Assembly: GCF_019550915.1 (NCBI RefSeq)
Contig: NZ_JAHWCI010000008.1
Location: forward strand, 372,001 to 436,000
Direction of reading: 5' to 3'
Length of the DNA stretch: 64,000 nt
From: Mumia sp. zg.B17
GTDB taxonomy: Bacteria; Actinomycetota; Actinomycetes; Propionibacteriales; Nocardioidaceae
Each line of letters begins with the position of its first letter. Positions within the stretch are counted from its first letter, which is position 1. This document shows, in pieces, positions 7,964 to 15,569 of this stretch. A program made the translations under genes and the position numbers. The notes under the pieces are model-generated. The model was not told where the DNA came from and did not search any database. It saw only the letters and a program-made list of their open reading frames with translations.

Positions 7964-9043
7964 GTGGACGGTCCACAGGTGATGTCCCCCTTCGGCGGTG
8001 GCCACGAGCAGGTCGTGTTCTGCCAGGACGAGGCGAGCGGGCTCCGCGCGATCGTGGCGCTGTCCTCGACCGCGCTCGGACCCGGACTCGGTGGCACCCG
8101 CTTCTACCCGTATGCCGATGAGCAGGCGGCGCTCGCCGACGTGCTCGCGCTCTCCAAGGCCATGGCGTACAAGGCCTCGTTGGCCGGGCTCGACCTCGGC
8201 GGCGGCAAGGCCGTGATCATCGGCGACCCGCACCGTGACAAGTCCGAGGCGCGACTCCGGGCGTACGGCCGGTTCGTCGAGTCGCTCAACGGCCGCTACT
8301 ACACGGCCTGCGACGTGGGCACCTACCCCGAGGACATGGACGTCATCGCCCGCGAGACGTCGTACGTGACCGGACGGACCACCGAGCACGGCGGAGCGGG
8401 CGACTCGTCCGTGCTGACCGCCTTCGGCGTCTTCCAAGGCATGCGCGCGGGCGCCGAGTTCGTGTGGGACACGCCGTCGTTGTCGGGTCGCCGCGTCGGC
8501 GTCGCCGGTGTGGGCAAGGTCGGCCGACACCTCGTCGCTCACCTCGTCGAGGACGGCGCAGACGTCGTCGTCACCGACGTCGATCCGGCCGCCATCGAGG
8601 CCGTACGGTCGGCGCACCCGTCCGTGCGGGTGGCGGCGGACACCGCAGCGCTGGTCCGCGAGCCGCTCGACGTCTATGCCCCGTGCGCGCTCGGAGGAGC
8701 CCTCGACGACGAGACGGTCGCGACGCTCAGTGCGCGGCTCGTCTGCGGCGGCGCCAACAACCAGCTGGCCCACGCCGGGACCGAGGAGCTGCTCGCGCAG
8801 CGCGACATCGTGTACGCGCCGGACTACCTCGTCAACGCCGGCGGGCTGATCCAGGTCGCCGACGAGCTCGAGGGCTTCTCGTTCGACCGGGCCAGGGCAC
8901 GAGCGGCCCGGATCTACGCGACCACGCTCGACGTCCTGCACCGGGCGAAGGCCGAGAGCGTCGCGCCGTCCACAGCGGCCGACCGCATCGCGGAGCAACG
9001 CATGCGCGAGATCTCCCGCCTGCGGGGCGTCTGGCTGCCCTGA
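7964..9043 (+). CDS. vdh: Valine (Leu/Phe/Val) dehydrogenase
   Basis: A 359-residue NAD-dependent amino acid dehydrogenase that interconverts valine and 2-oxoisovalerate with release of ammonia. Substrate-side motifs are [12 protein letters not shown] (about residues 38-49) and [16 protein letters not shown] with the catalytic and binding lysines (about 69-84). The Rossmann motif [13 protein letters not shown] lies at about 179-191, and GGANNQL and [11 protein letters not shown] are family landmarks. The GTG at 7964 has GAGGAGG seven to eight bases upstream. In Streptomyces the orthologue feeds branched-chain precursors for fatty acid and polyketide synthesis. It sits beside bldC. Confidence 0.9.
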   Translation: MDGPQVMSPFGGGHEQVVFCQDEASGLRAIVALSSTALGPGLGGTRFYPYADEQAALADVLALSKAMAYKASLAGLDLGGGKAVIIGDPHRDKSEARLRAYGRFVESLNGRYYTACDVGTYPEDMDVIARETSYVTGRTTEHGGAGDSSVLTAFGVFQGMRAGAEFVWDTPSLSGRRVGVAGVGKVGRHLVAHLVEDGADVVVTDVDPAAIEAVRSAHPSVRVAADTAALVREPLDVYAPCALGGALDDETVATLSARLVCGGANNQLAHAGTEELLAQRDIVYAPDYLVNAGGLIQVADELEGFSFDRARARAARIYATTLDVLHRAKAESVAPSTAADRIAEQRMREISRLRGVWLP

Positions 9044-9053
9044 CGCCCCGCAG
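9020..9053 (+). terminator. Terminator between vdh and the convergent siderophore-interacting gene
   Basis: CTGCGGGGCGTC and GACGCCCCGCAG form a perfect 12-base stem with a 10-base loop. The 5' arm lies inside the end of vdh. It ends two bases before the stop of the opposing gene and may act in both directions. Confidence 0.7.
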
Positions 9054-9055
9054 TC

Positions 9056-9928
9056 TCAGGCGTCGTCGTCGATGCGCAGGGCGTGCTTCACGCGGTGCGC
9101 CAGCCTCCGGCGGGGCGTGACCGCGTTGGAGCGACCGCGCTTCCAGTAGCCCGAGATGTCGGCCGTGGAGCCGTTGACCAACCCGTGCTCCTTCGCCCAG
9201 CGGCGTACCGGCTTGAGCAGTCCGGCCTCGCCTCCGGCCCACAACGTCCAGGGCTCGTCGGCAGGAAGGTCCAGCCCGGCGAGGAACGGCTCGAACCCCC
9301 GGTCGGACACCTCCGGGTCGTCCTCGTGCAGCCAGGTGACCTCGACGCCCTCACGGACAACGAGGTCCTGCTCCTCGGCGGCGTCGGGGACGAGGAGCGC
9401 CACCCGTGCGCGGACACCGTGCGGAAGCTCCTCCACGATGCGGGCCGCGGCCGGCAGCGCCGTGTGGTCGGCCAGCACGACTCGGTAGGCGAAGGCGGGC
9501 GGCGCCACGTAGCCGGCTCGCGGTCCAGCGACCCACAACCGGTCGCCGGGCTGGACGGACTCAGCCCAGTCGGAGGCCAGCCCGCCGGGGTGGACGACGA
9601 AGTCCATCCAGACCTCGCCGCGCTCGCGATCGAAGCGGCGGACGGTGTACTCGCGCGTCGGCGGGAAGGGCTTCGGCCAGTGCAGGTGGTCGCCGTCGGC
9701 CACGGGTGCACGGGTCATCCCGGTCTCGGGGTCGGGGAACACGAGCTTCACGTGCTCGTCGGGTGCCCGGGCCTCCCACCGCGCGAGATCGCCGCCGAGA
9801 ACCAGGCGCACCATCCGTGGCGTGAGCTGGTCACGTCGAAGGACCTCGAGCTCCTGGATCCCGATCGGGTGGTCCAGCAGCGTCAGGGTCGGGCCGGCGA
9901 GCGTCGGGGTGTCACCGTGACGCGGCAT
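9056..9928 (-). CDS. Siderophore-interacting protein (FAD ferric-siderophore reductase)
   Basis: A 290-residue SIP-family flavoprotein that releases iron by reducing ferric siderophores in the cytosol. The FAD-binding motif REYTVRRFD is at about residues 92-100 and the HPGGLASDWAE loop at about 112-122. The NAD(P)H-side signature WAGGEAGLLKPVRRW and the C-terminal SGYWKRGRSN are also present. The ATG start overlaps the end of the upstream lipoprotein gene by 17 bases, so it is translated from the same iron-box-controlled transcript. A paralogue lies at 44.9 kb. Confidence 0.92.
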   Translation of the reverse strand: MPRHGDTPTLAGPTLTLLDHPIGIQELEVLRRDQLTPRMVRLVLGGDLARWEARAPDEHVKLVFPDPETGMTRAPVADGDHLHWPKPFPPTREYTVRRFDRERGEVWMDFVVHPGGLASDWAESVQPGDRLWVAGPRAGYVAPPAFAYRVVLADHTALPAAARIVEELPHGVRARVALLVPDAAEEQDLVVREGVEVTWLHEDDPEVSDRGFEPFLAGLDLPADEPWTLWAGGEAGLLKPVRRWAKEHGLVNGSTADISGYWKRGRSNAVTPRRRLAHRVKHALRIDDDA

Positions 9929-10883
9929 AGGCCTTAGCCGCCTTCTCGATGTCCTCGGCCTGACGCTGGGCCGCCTCGAACGTGTAGATGGTGCCCGAGG
10001 TCAGCGGGTACGCGTGCCCTGCGCGGGCAGCCGGCAACCGGGTGAACGAGGGCATCGCGATCAGCTTCTGGTTCTCCGGGTTCAACGAGCCGTCGAGGTT
10101 CGCGTCGTAGAGCAGGACCTTGGACTCGGCAAGACTCGGCAGGTTCTCGGTCGCGAGCTCGGTGACGTAGCGGTCGGGGTTCTCGGTGTAGTCGGCGTTG
10201 TAGCCGAACCCGGCGGCCTGGAGACGTTCGTACGTCAGCGACTTGCTGGTCTCGACGAAGAGGACACCCTCGGAGAAGCCGAGCGACGTCGCGTTCGCGT
10301 CGGCGAGCGCGTCACCGTACTGCGTCTTCACGTCGGCGAGCGTGGCGTCGAGCTCCTTCTCACGCGCGTCGTAGTCGGACGACTTCCCGACGAGGTCGGC
10401 GACGGTGGGGTAGTTGTCCCAGACGTCGGTCGGCTCCGCGATCTCGAGGATCACCGTCGGTGCGATCTCCTCGAGGTCGCCGTAGTCGACGCCGAGTCCC
10501 CCGTTGTCCATGCCGATGATCAGGTCGGGATCGGCTTCGATGACCTTCTCGATGTCGATCCCGTCGAAGCTGCCGACGGCCGGGGTGTCCTTGACCTCGG
10601 CGAACTGCTCGGCCGGGATCTCCTCGGCCACCAGCTCGCCCTCGAGCTGTCCGACGGGCTTCACGCCGAGCTCGGCGAGCATCGCGCCGGTGCGCCACAG
10701 CGCGACGACCCTCTTGGGCTCGACCGGGATCTCGACCTTCTTGCCGGTGAAGGTCGACTCGACCGTCCGGGTCTCGCCCTCGTCCCCGCTGGCTTCCTCG
10801 TCGCTGCCACCACAGCCCGAGACGGTCAGGGCGGTAGCCGCCACCATCACGGCTGCTGTCCTGAGGGAAGACCTGACGCGCAT
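9912..10883 (-). CDS. Iron-siderophore ABC transporter substrate-binding lipoprotein
   Basis: A 323-residue periplasmic-type binding protein (FecB/FepB, class III). It has a lipoprotein signal (MRVRSSLRTAAVMVAATALT with lipobox TVSGC, Cys at about residue 24) and an acidic linker. Conserved elements are PKRVVALWRTGAMLAELGVK, IDIEKVIEADPDLIIG and the C-terminal AAQRQAEDIEKAAKAY. ATG 10883 has AAGGAG six bases upstream; an in-frame ATG at 10907 is less likely. It is divergent from the permease genes and shares the iron box at 10929. It would capture the ferric siderophore at the cell surface and hand it to the FecCD permeases. Confidence 0.93.
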   Translation of the reverse strand: MRVRSSLRTAAVMVAATALTVSGCGGSDEEASGDEGETRTVESTFTGKKVEIPVEPKRVVALWRTGAMLAELGVKPVGQLEGELVAEEIPAEQFAEVKDTPAVGSFDGIDIEKVIEADPDLIIGMDNGGLGVDYGDLEEIAPTVILEIAEPTDVWDNYPTVADLVGKSSDYDAREKELDATLADVKTQYGDALADANATSLGFSEGVLFVETSKSLTYERLQAAGFGYNADYTENPDRYVTELATENLPSLAESKVLLYDANLDGSLNPENQKLIAMPSFTRLPAARAGHAYPLTSGTIYTFEAAQRQAEDIEKAAKAYAASR

Positions 10884-10928
10884 GTTGCTCCTTCTGTCGA
10901 CCAGCACGGCCCCGCCTCCTGACGAGGT

Positions 10929-10947
10929 GTTGGTGAGGCTAACCTAA
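10929..10947. promoter_or_regulatory. IdeR/DmdR-type iron box
   Basis: GTTGGTGAGGCTAACCTAA matches the DtxR/IdeR consensus TTAGGTTAGGCTAACCTAA at 16 of 19 positions, with a perfect right half. It lies between the divergent binding-protein and permease genes. Its TAACCT (10940-10945) is a good -10 hexamer ending six bases before the permease GTG, so repressor binding would block that promoter directly. Confidence 0.85.
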
Positions 10948-10951
10948 GCAT

Positions 10952-11971
10952 GTGGTCGTGCTCACTCCCGGGTCGGACGTCGGACGGCGTACGGCAGTGA
11001 TGCTGGCGCTGGTCGCGGCGACCGTCGCGGTGGCGGCCCTCAGCCTCGCGGTCGGCAGTCGCAGCATCGGGATCGGCGAGGTCCTGGGGGCGCTCCTCGG
11101 CCGCATGGACTCCGACAACGCCACCGTCATCACCTCCCAGCGACTGCCCCGTACCCTGCTCGCCCTGGTGGCCGGAGCCGCCCTCGGCGTGGCCGGCGCA
11201 CTGATGCAGGGCCACACCCGCAACCCGCTCGCCGAGCCCGGGCTCTTCGGGGTGAACGCCGGCGCGACGTTCGGTGTGGCCGTGCTCGTCTTCGCGCTGG
11301 GCGTCCAGTCCTCGGTGGCCACGGTCGTCGCGGCGTTGATCGGCGCGGGCGCGGTGTCCACGATCGTCTTCCTGCTGGGGCTCGGCAGCCTCCGCAGGGG
11401 CGCGATGGTGATGCTCGCGGTGCTGGGGACCACCATGGCCGCACTGCTGAGCGCGCTGACTGCAGCGCTCATCCTGCTCGACAGACAGACGCTCGACGTC
11501 CTGCGCTTCTGGGAGGTGGGCGCCGTCTCGAACCGCGACCTCGAGCTCGCCGGTCCACTGGTCGTGGTGGTCTGTGCCGGGTTCGTGCTGGCGACGGCGA
11601 ACGCCTTCTCGCTCAACGCCCTCACGCTCGGCGAGGACGTCGCGCAGGCGCTCGGCACGCGGGTACGGCGGAGCCGCGTGGTCGGCATCGTGGCGGTGAC
11701 CCTCCTGGCCGGGGCTGCGACGGCGGTGTGCGGTCCCCTCGCGTTCGTCGGGCTCGTCGCGCCGCACGCCGCGCGGTTCCTCAGCGGCCACGACTACCGC
11801 TGGCTCGTCCCGTACGCGGGGCTGGTCGGGGCCGTCGTGCTGACCGCCGCCGACACCGTGGGCCGCGTCGCGGCGCCGCCCGGTGAGCTGCAGGCGGGTG
11901 TCGTCGTGGTCCTCGTGGGGGCGCCGTTGTTGATCGCGATCACGCGGCGTCGAAGGTTGGTCGCGCTGTGA
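10952..11971 (+). CDS. FecCD-type iron-siderophore permease (first)
   Basis: A 339-residue integral membrane protein of the BtuC/FecCD family with about nine to ten membrane helices. Conserved SQRLPRTLLALVAGAALGVA lies at about residues 63-82, GHTRNPLAEPGLFGVNAGA at about 89-107 and GPLAFVGLVAPHAAR near residue 265, the last coupling to the ATPase. Start is GTG 10952. It has no ribosome-binding site, but the -10 hexamer inside the iron box ends six bases upstream, which points to a leaderless message. The stop overlaps the next permease start by four bases (GTGA). Confidence 0.92.
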   Translation: MVVLTPGSDVGRRTAVMLALVAATVAVAALSLAVGSRSIGIGEVLGALLGRMDSDNATVITSQRLPRTLLALVAGAALGVAGALMQGHTRNPLAEPGLFGVNAGATFGVAVLVFALGVQSSVATVVAALIGAGAVSTIVFLLGLGSLRRGAMVMLAVLGTTMAALLSALTAALILLDRQTLDVLRFWEVGAVSNRDLELAGPLVVVVCAGFVLATANAFSLNALTLGEDVAQALGTRVRRSRVVGIVAVTLLAGAATAVCGPLAFVGLVAPHAARFLSGHDYRWLVPYAGLVGAVVLTAADTVGRVAAPPGELQAGVVVVLVGAPLLIAITRRRRLVAL

Positions 11972-12028
11972 GCGCGCGTCAGGACAGCGCTGTGAGCGCG
12001 CGTCAGGACAGCGCTGTGAGCGCGCGTC
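11968..12028 (+). repeat. 24-base tandem repeat at a gene start
   Basis: Two perfect 24-base units begin at 11968 and 11992, and 13 bases of a third at 12016. Each unit starts with GTG, so the second permease has three possible in-frame start codons (VSARQDSA twice, then VSARRG). The first unit also supplies the stop codon of the upstream gene. Confidence 0.95.
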
Positions 12029-13074
12029 GGGGTGTGGGTGTCCGGATCGGGCCGTTCGGCGTCCTGGTCCGCCGACGTGCCGTCGTCTGGACCACGATCG
12101 TCACCATCACCCTTCTCGCGGTCACCGTCCTGGCGGTCCTCACCGGCACGCTCGACCTGCCTGCGTCCCGGGTCTGGGCGGCGCTGACGGGACGCGGATC
12201 GTCGGTCGATCACCTCGTCGTGGTCGACCGGCGGCTGGTCCGCGCCGTCACCGCGATCCTGGTGGGCTTCGTGCTCGGCCTGAGCGGTGCCCTCACGCAG
12301 TCGGTCACACGCAACCCGATCGCGACGCCGGACCTGCTCGGGGTCACGGCCGGGGCGAGTGCGGCCGCCGTCCTGCTGATCACACAACCCTGGCTGGTCA
12401 CGAGCGTCACGGGCACCGCCTCCGCGACGCTGGTCGCGCCGGCCGCGGTCGTCGGCGGCCTGCTCACCACGGCGATCATCGTGGCGCTCGCCTGGAGGGG
12501 CGGGTTCGACGGGATGCGGCTGATCCTCGTCGGGCTCGGCGTCAACGCGATCGCGCTGGCGATCGTCTCGTGGGCGTTGATGCGTGCCGATCTGCACAGC
12601 GCGGCCGTCGCGTCGCGCTGGCTCACCGGGTCGCTGGCAGGCGTCCGGGTCGAGGACGTCTGGATGCTGCTCACCGTGGTCGCGGTGGCGACGGCCTGCA
12701 GCACCGTGCTCTCCCAGGACCTGTCCGCGCTGCGCCTCGGCCGCGACGTCGCTGCGTCGCTCGGCACCCGCACCGCCCGGTCCGAGGCGTACGCGATCGC
12801 GTTGGCGGTCGTCGCGGTCTCGGCGGCCACCGCGGTCGCCGGCCCGATCGGGTTCGTCGCGTTCGTCGCCCCCCAGGCGGCGCTGCGCGTGTTCGGGACG
12901 GCAGGCCCGACGCCGTTGACGAGCGGGATGGTCGGCGCTCTCGTCGTCCTGGTGGCCGACCAGACGGCCCAGCGCCTCCCCGTCGAGCTTCCCGTCGGCG
13001 TCCTCACCGCGGTGATCGGGGCGCCGGCGCTCATGTTCCTGCTCGTCCGCTACGTACGGAGATCCAGTGTCTAA
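11968..13074 (+). CDS. FecCD-type iron-siderophore permease (second)
   Basis: A FecCD/FepG-type permease, up to 368 residues. Family motifs are DRRLVRAVTAILVGFVLGLS (about 92-111), QSVTRNPIATPDLLGVTAGA (about 113-132) and GPIGFVAFVAPQAALR (about 294-309). The N-terminus contains the eight-residue tandem repeat, so the true start may be GTG 11968, 11992 or 12016; the first overlaps the upstream stop. It should pair with the first permease as a heterodimeric channel. The stop is overlapped by the ATPase gene. Confidence 0.9.
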   Translation: MSARQDSAVSARQDSAVSARRGVGVRIGPFGVLVRRRAVVWTTIVTITLLAVTVLAVLTGTLDLPASRVWAALTGRGSSVDHLVVVDRRLVRAVTAILVGFVLGLSGALTQSVTRNPIATPDLLGVTAGASAAAVLLITQPWLVTSVTGTASATLVAPAAVVGGLLTTAIIVALAWRGGFDGMRLILVGLGVNAIALAIVSWALMRADLHSAAVASRWLTGSLAGVRVEDVWMLLTVVAVATACSTVLSQDLSALRLGRDVAASLGTRTARSEAYAIALAVVAVSAATAVAGPIGFVAFVAPQAALRVFGTAGPTPLTSGMVGALVVLVADQTAQRLPVELPVGVLTAVIGAPALMFLLVRYVRRSSV

Positions 13075-13852
13075 CCCCCTGCGCGCCGAGGGCGTGGTCG
13101 CCGGGTACGGCAGCCGTGACGTCCTCCACGGGATCACCTTCGACGTGCCCCAGGGGCAGGTGACGACGGTGATCGGGCCGAACGGGTGCGGCAAGTCGAC
13201 CTTGCTGCGCACCCTCGCCGGCCTGCTTCGCCCGACGCGCGGCCGGGTCCTGCTCGATGGCGCACCGGTCTCGTCGATCCGTCCTCGCCACCTGGCGCGT
13301 CGGTTGGCGGTGCTCCCCCAGAGCCCGACCGCCCCCGAAGGCATGACGGTGGCCGACCTGGTCGCGCGAGGACGACAGCCGCACCAGCCGTGGTACAGGC
13401 AGTGGTCGGCCGAGGACGACAGCATCGTGGCGGCGGCGATGTCCGCCACGGGCGTCGACGACCTCGGCGACCGTCCGCTCGACGAGCTGTCGGGAGGCCA
13501 GCGCCAGCGCGCGTGGATCGCGATGGCGCTGGCTCAGGACACCGACGTGCTCCTGCTGGACGAACCGACCACCCACCTCGACCTCGCGCACGCCGTGGAG
13601 GTGCTCGACCTCGTGGTGCGGCTGCGCCGAGACACCGGACGAACGATCGTCGTCGTCCTGCACGACCTCAACCTCGCGGCTCGCTACAGCGACCACCTCG
13701 TCGTCGTCGACGATGGGCGCATCGTCGCCCAGGGTCCCCCGTCCGACGTCGTCGACCCGGCGCTGCTCGCCAAGGTCTTCGGCCTGGAGGCGCACGTCTT
13801 CTCCGACCCGTACGACGCCCTCCCGACCGTCGTCCCGGTCCGGCGTGGCTAG
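13067..13852 (+). CDS. Iron-siderophore ABC transporter ATPase
   Basis: A 261-residue FepC-type ATPase. Walker A GPNGCGKST is at about residues 37-45, the signature LSGGQRQRAW at about 140-149, Walker B VLLLDEPTTHLD at about 160-171 and the switch His in VVVLHDLNLAARY. All catalytic residues are intact. GTG 13067 overlaps the permease stop by eight bases, and the next gene overlaps this one by eight bases. It energises import through the two FecCD proteins. Confidence 0.95.
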   Translation: MSNPLRAEGVVAGYGSRDVLHGITFDVPQGQVTTVIGPNGCGKSTLLRTLAGLLRPTRGRVLLDGAPVSSIRPRHLARRLAVLPQSPTAPEGMTVADLVARGRQPHQPWYRQWSAEDDSIVAAAMSATGVDDLGDRPLDELSGGQRQRAWIAMALAQDTDVLLLDEPTTHLDLAHAVEVLDLVVRLRRDTGRTIVVVLHDLNLAARYSDHLVVVDDGRIVAQGPPSDVVDPALLAKVFGLEAHVFSDPYDALPTVVPVRRG

Positions 13853-15542
13853 CCCGGGGGTGCCGCCGACCGGTGCTCGGCTGATCCGACGGATGCTGCG
13901 GCGCCACCGTGGCCGCCTCGTCCTCTCCTACACGCTGCTCAGCATCTGGCAGGTCTGCGAGGCCCTGGTCCCCGTCGCGATCGGCCTCATCATCGATCGA
14001 GCGATCGCCCCGGGCGACCTGACCGCGTTCGTCGTCGGAGCGATCGCGCTCACCGTGCTGATGGGTGTGCTGAGCCTGTCGTACCGATTCGGTGCGCGAC
14101 TCGGGTTCGGAGCGGTGCAGCGCGAGCAGCACGCGCTGCGGCTGGAGATCTTCGACCACGTCCTCGATCCCGACGGCGCCCGCACGGGCCTGCTGGCCGG
14201 CGAGACGGTGTCCGTCGCGACCGGCGATGCGTTGGCGGTGTCGACCGTCGTACGCCAGCTCGGGTATGCGGTGTCGGCGCTCGTCGCCACCGCTGCGTCG
14301 GCGATCTATCTCCTGTGGCTGGACGTGGCGCTCGGGCTCCTGGTCCTCGTCGGCGTGCCGCTGATCGTCGCGGCGTCCCAGCTGCTCAGCCCGGTGATCG
14401 CGCGACGCTTCGGTGCCGAGCAGGCCGCCGTCGCCGGCGCGTCCGGGATGGCGACCGACCTGATCCAGGGGATGCGACCGCTGAAGGGCGTCGGCGCCGA
14501 ACGGGTCGCAGCGGAGCGTTATCGACGGTCCAGCCGGTCCGCGGAGCGGGCCGCGCTGCGGACCGTCCGCGGCTGGGGCGCCCTGTCGGCGGCGACCACC
14601 GGACTGAGCGGTCTGCTGCTCGCGGCCGTCGCGCTGCTGGCCGGCAGCCGCGCTCTCTCAGGAGAGCTGTCGCTCGGTGAGTTCGTGGCGATCGTCGGCC
14701 TGACGCAGTTCCTCGCCGAGCCGGTCTCCCAGCTGGGATGGCTCGGCGCCGACGCGGCACGTTCGTACGCCTCAGCACGACGCATCGCCGACGTCCTCGC
14801 GACACCTCGGCTCGTCGGCGAGGGCGGCAACGCTCCCGAGCCGCCGTACGCCCTGGAGCTCGACCACGTCTCCGCCGGCCCGTTGCGCGACCTCGTGCTC
14901 AAGGCGGCACCCGGAGACCTTGTGGGAGTCGTGGTGGACGACCCCGCCGCCTCTGACGCGATGGTGTCGGTGCTCACCGGCGAGCGCGTGCCGGACTCGG
15001 GGGCGGCCCTGCTCGGCGGAACGCCGGTCTCCAGCCTGGGGACCCGTGAGCGCCGGTCGGTGCTGCTCGTCGCCGCCCACCGCGTCGACCTCTTCGACGG
15101 CTCCGTACGGTTCAACGTCGACCCGCACGGGCGCCACGACGACGACGCCCTCACGAGGATCCTCACCGCCTCGGCCGCCGAGGACCTCGTGACCGCCCAC
15201 CCGGACGGGCTCGAGCGACGGGTCCGGGCCAGCGGCTCACTCTCGGGTGGGCAACGGCAACGCATCGCCTTCGCGCGTGCCCTCGCCCACGACACACCGG
15301 TCCTGCTCCTCCAGGACCCGACGAGCGCGGTCGACTCGGTCACCGAGGAGGCCATCGCGCGCGGCCTGCGCGCCACTCGTCACGGCAGTGCACCCCGGAC
15401 GACGGTGGTCATCACGTCGAGTCCGTCGTTGCTGGCACAGGCCGACCACGTCGTCCTCGTCCTCGACGGGCGCACCGTCGCCACCGGTCCCCACACCCAG
15501 CTGCTCGAGCGCGCTGACTACGTCGAGGCGGTGCTGCGATGA
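13845..15542 (+). CDS. IrtA/IrtB-like ABC half transporter with degenerate P-loop
   Basis: A 565-residue ABC half transporter of exporter fold: membrane domain (about residues 15-310, six helices) followed by a nucleotide-binding domain. Walker A is lost: the stretch reads LVGVVVDDPAASDAMVSVL without the GKS/T lysine. Walker B is LLLQDPTSAVDS, with the catalytic Glu replaced by Pro. The signature LSGGQRQRIAFARAL is intact. It therefore cannot form a full ATP site alone but can complete one with the next gene product, whose defects are complementary. Context suggests siderophore transport like mycobacterial IrtAB. GTG 13845 overlaps the ATPase gene by eight bases. Confidence 0.88.
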   Translation: MASPGVPPTGARLIRRMLRRHRGRLVLSYTLLSIWQVCEALVPVAIGLIIDRAIAPGDLTAFVVGAIALTVLMGVLSLSYRFGARLGFGAVQREQHALRLEIFDHVLDPDGARTGLLAGETVSVATGDALAVSTVVRQLGYAVSALVATAASAIYLLWLDVALGLLVLVGVPLIVAASQLLSPVIARRFGAEQAAVAGASGMATDLIQGMRPLKGVGAERVAAERYRRSSRSAERAALRTVRGWGALSAATTGLSGLLLAAVALLAGSRALSGELSLGEFVAIVGLTQFLAEPVSQLGWLGADAARSYASARRIADVLATPRLVGEGGNAPEPPYALELDHVSAGPLRDLVLKAAPGDLVGVVVDDPAASDAMVSVLTGERVPDSGAALLGGTPVSSLGTRERRSVLLVAAHRVDLFDGSVRFNVDPHGRHDDDALTRILTASAAEDLVTAHPDGLERRVRASGSLSGGQRQRIAFARALAHDTPVLLLQDPTSAVDSVTEEAIARGLRATRHGSAPRTTVVITSSPSLLAQADHVVLVLDGRTVATGPHTQLLERADYVEAVLR

Positions 15543-15569
15543 CCTCACCACGTCGAGGCGGTGCTGCGA
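15520..15569 (+). repeat. 20-base direct repeat across a gene junction
   Basis: ACGTCGAGGCGGTGCTGCGA occurs at 15520-15539 and again at 15550-15569, period 30. The first copy encodes the end of one ABC half transporter and runs into its stop; the second, in another frame, encodes PRRGGAAT near the start of the next. Confidence 0.95.

Noticed and set aside
11794-13449. A 551-codon minus-strand open frame across the permease genes
   Set aside because: It is the antisense shadow of the FecCD permeases and ATPase, which have clear family motifs.
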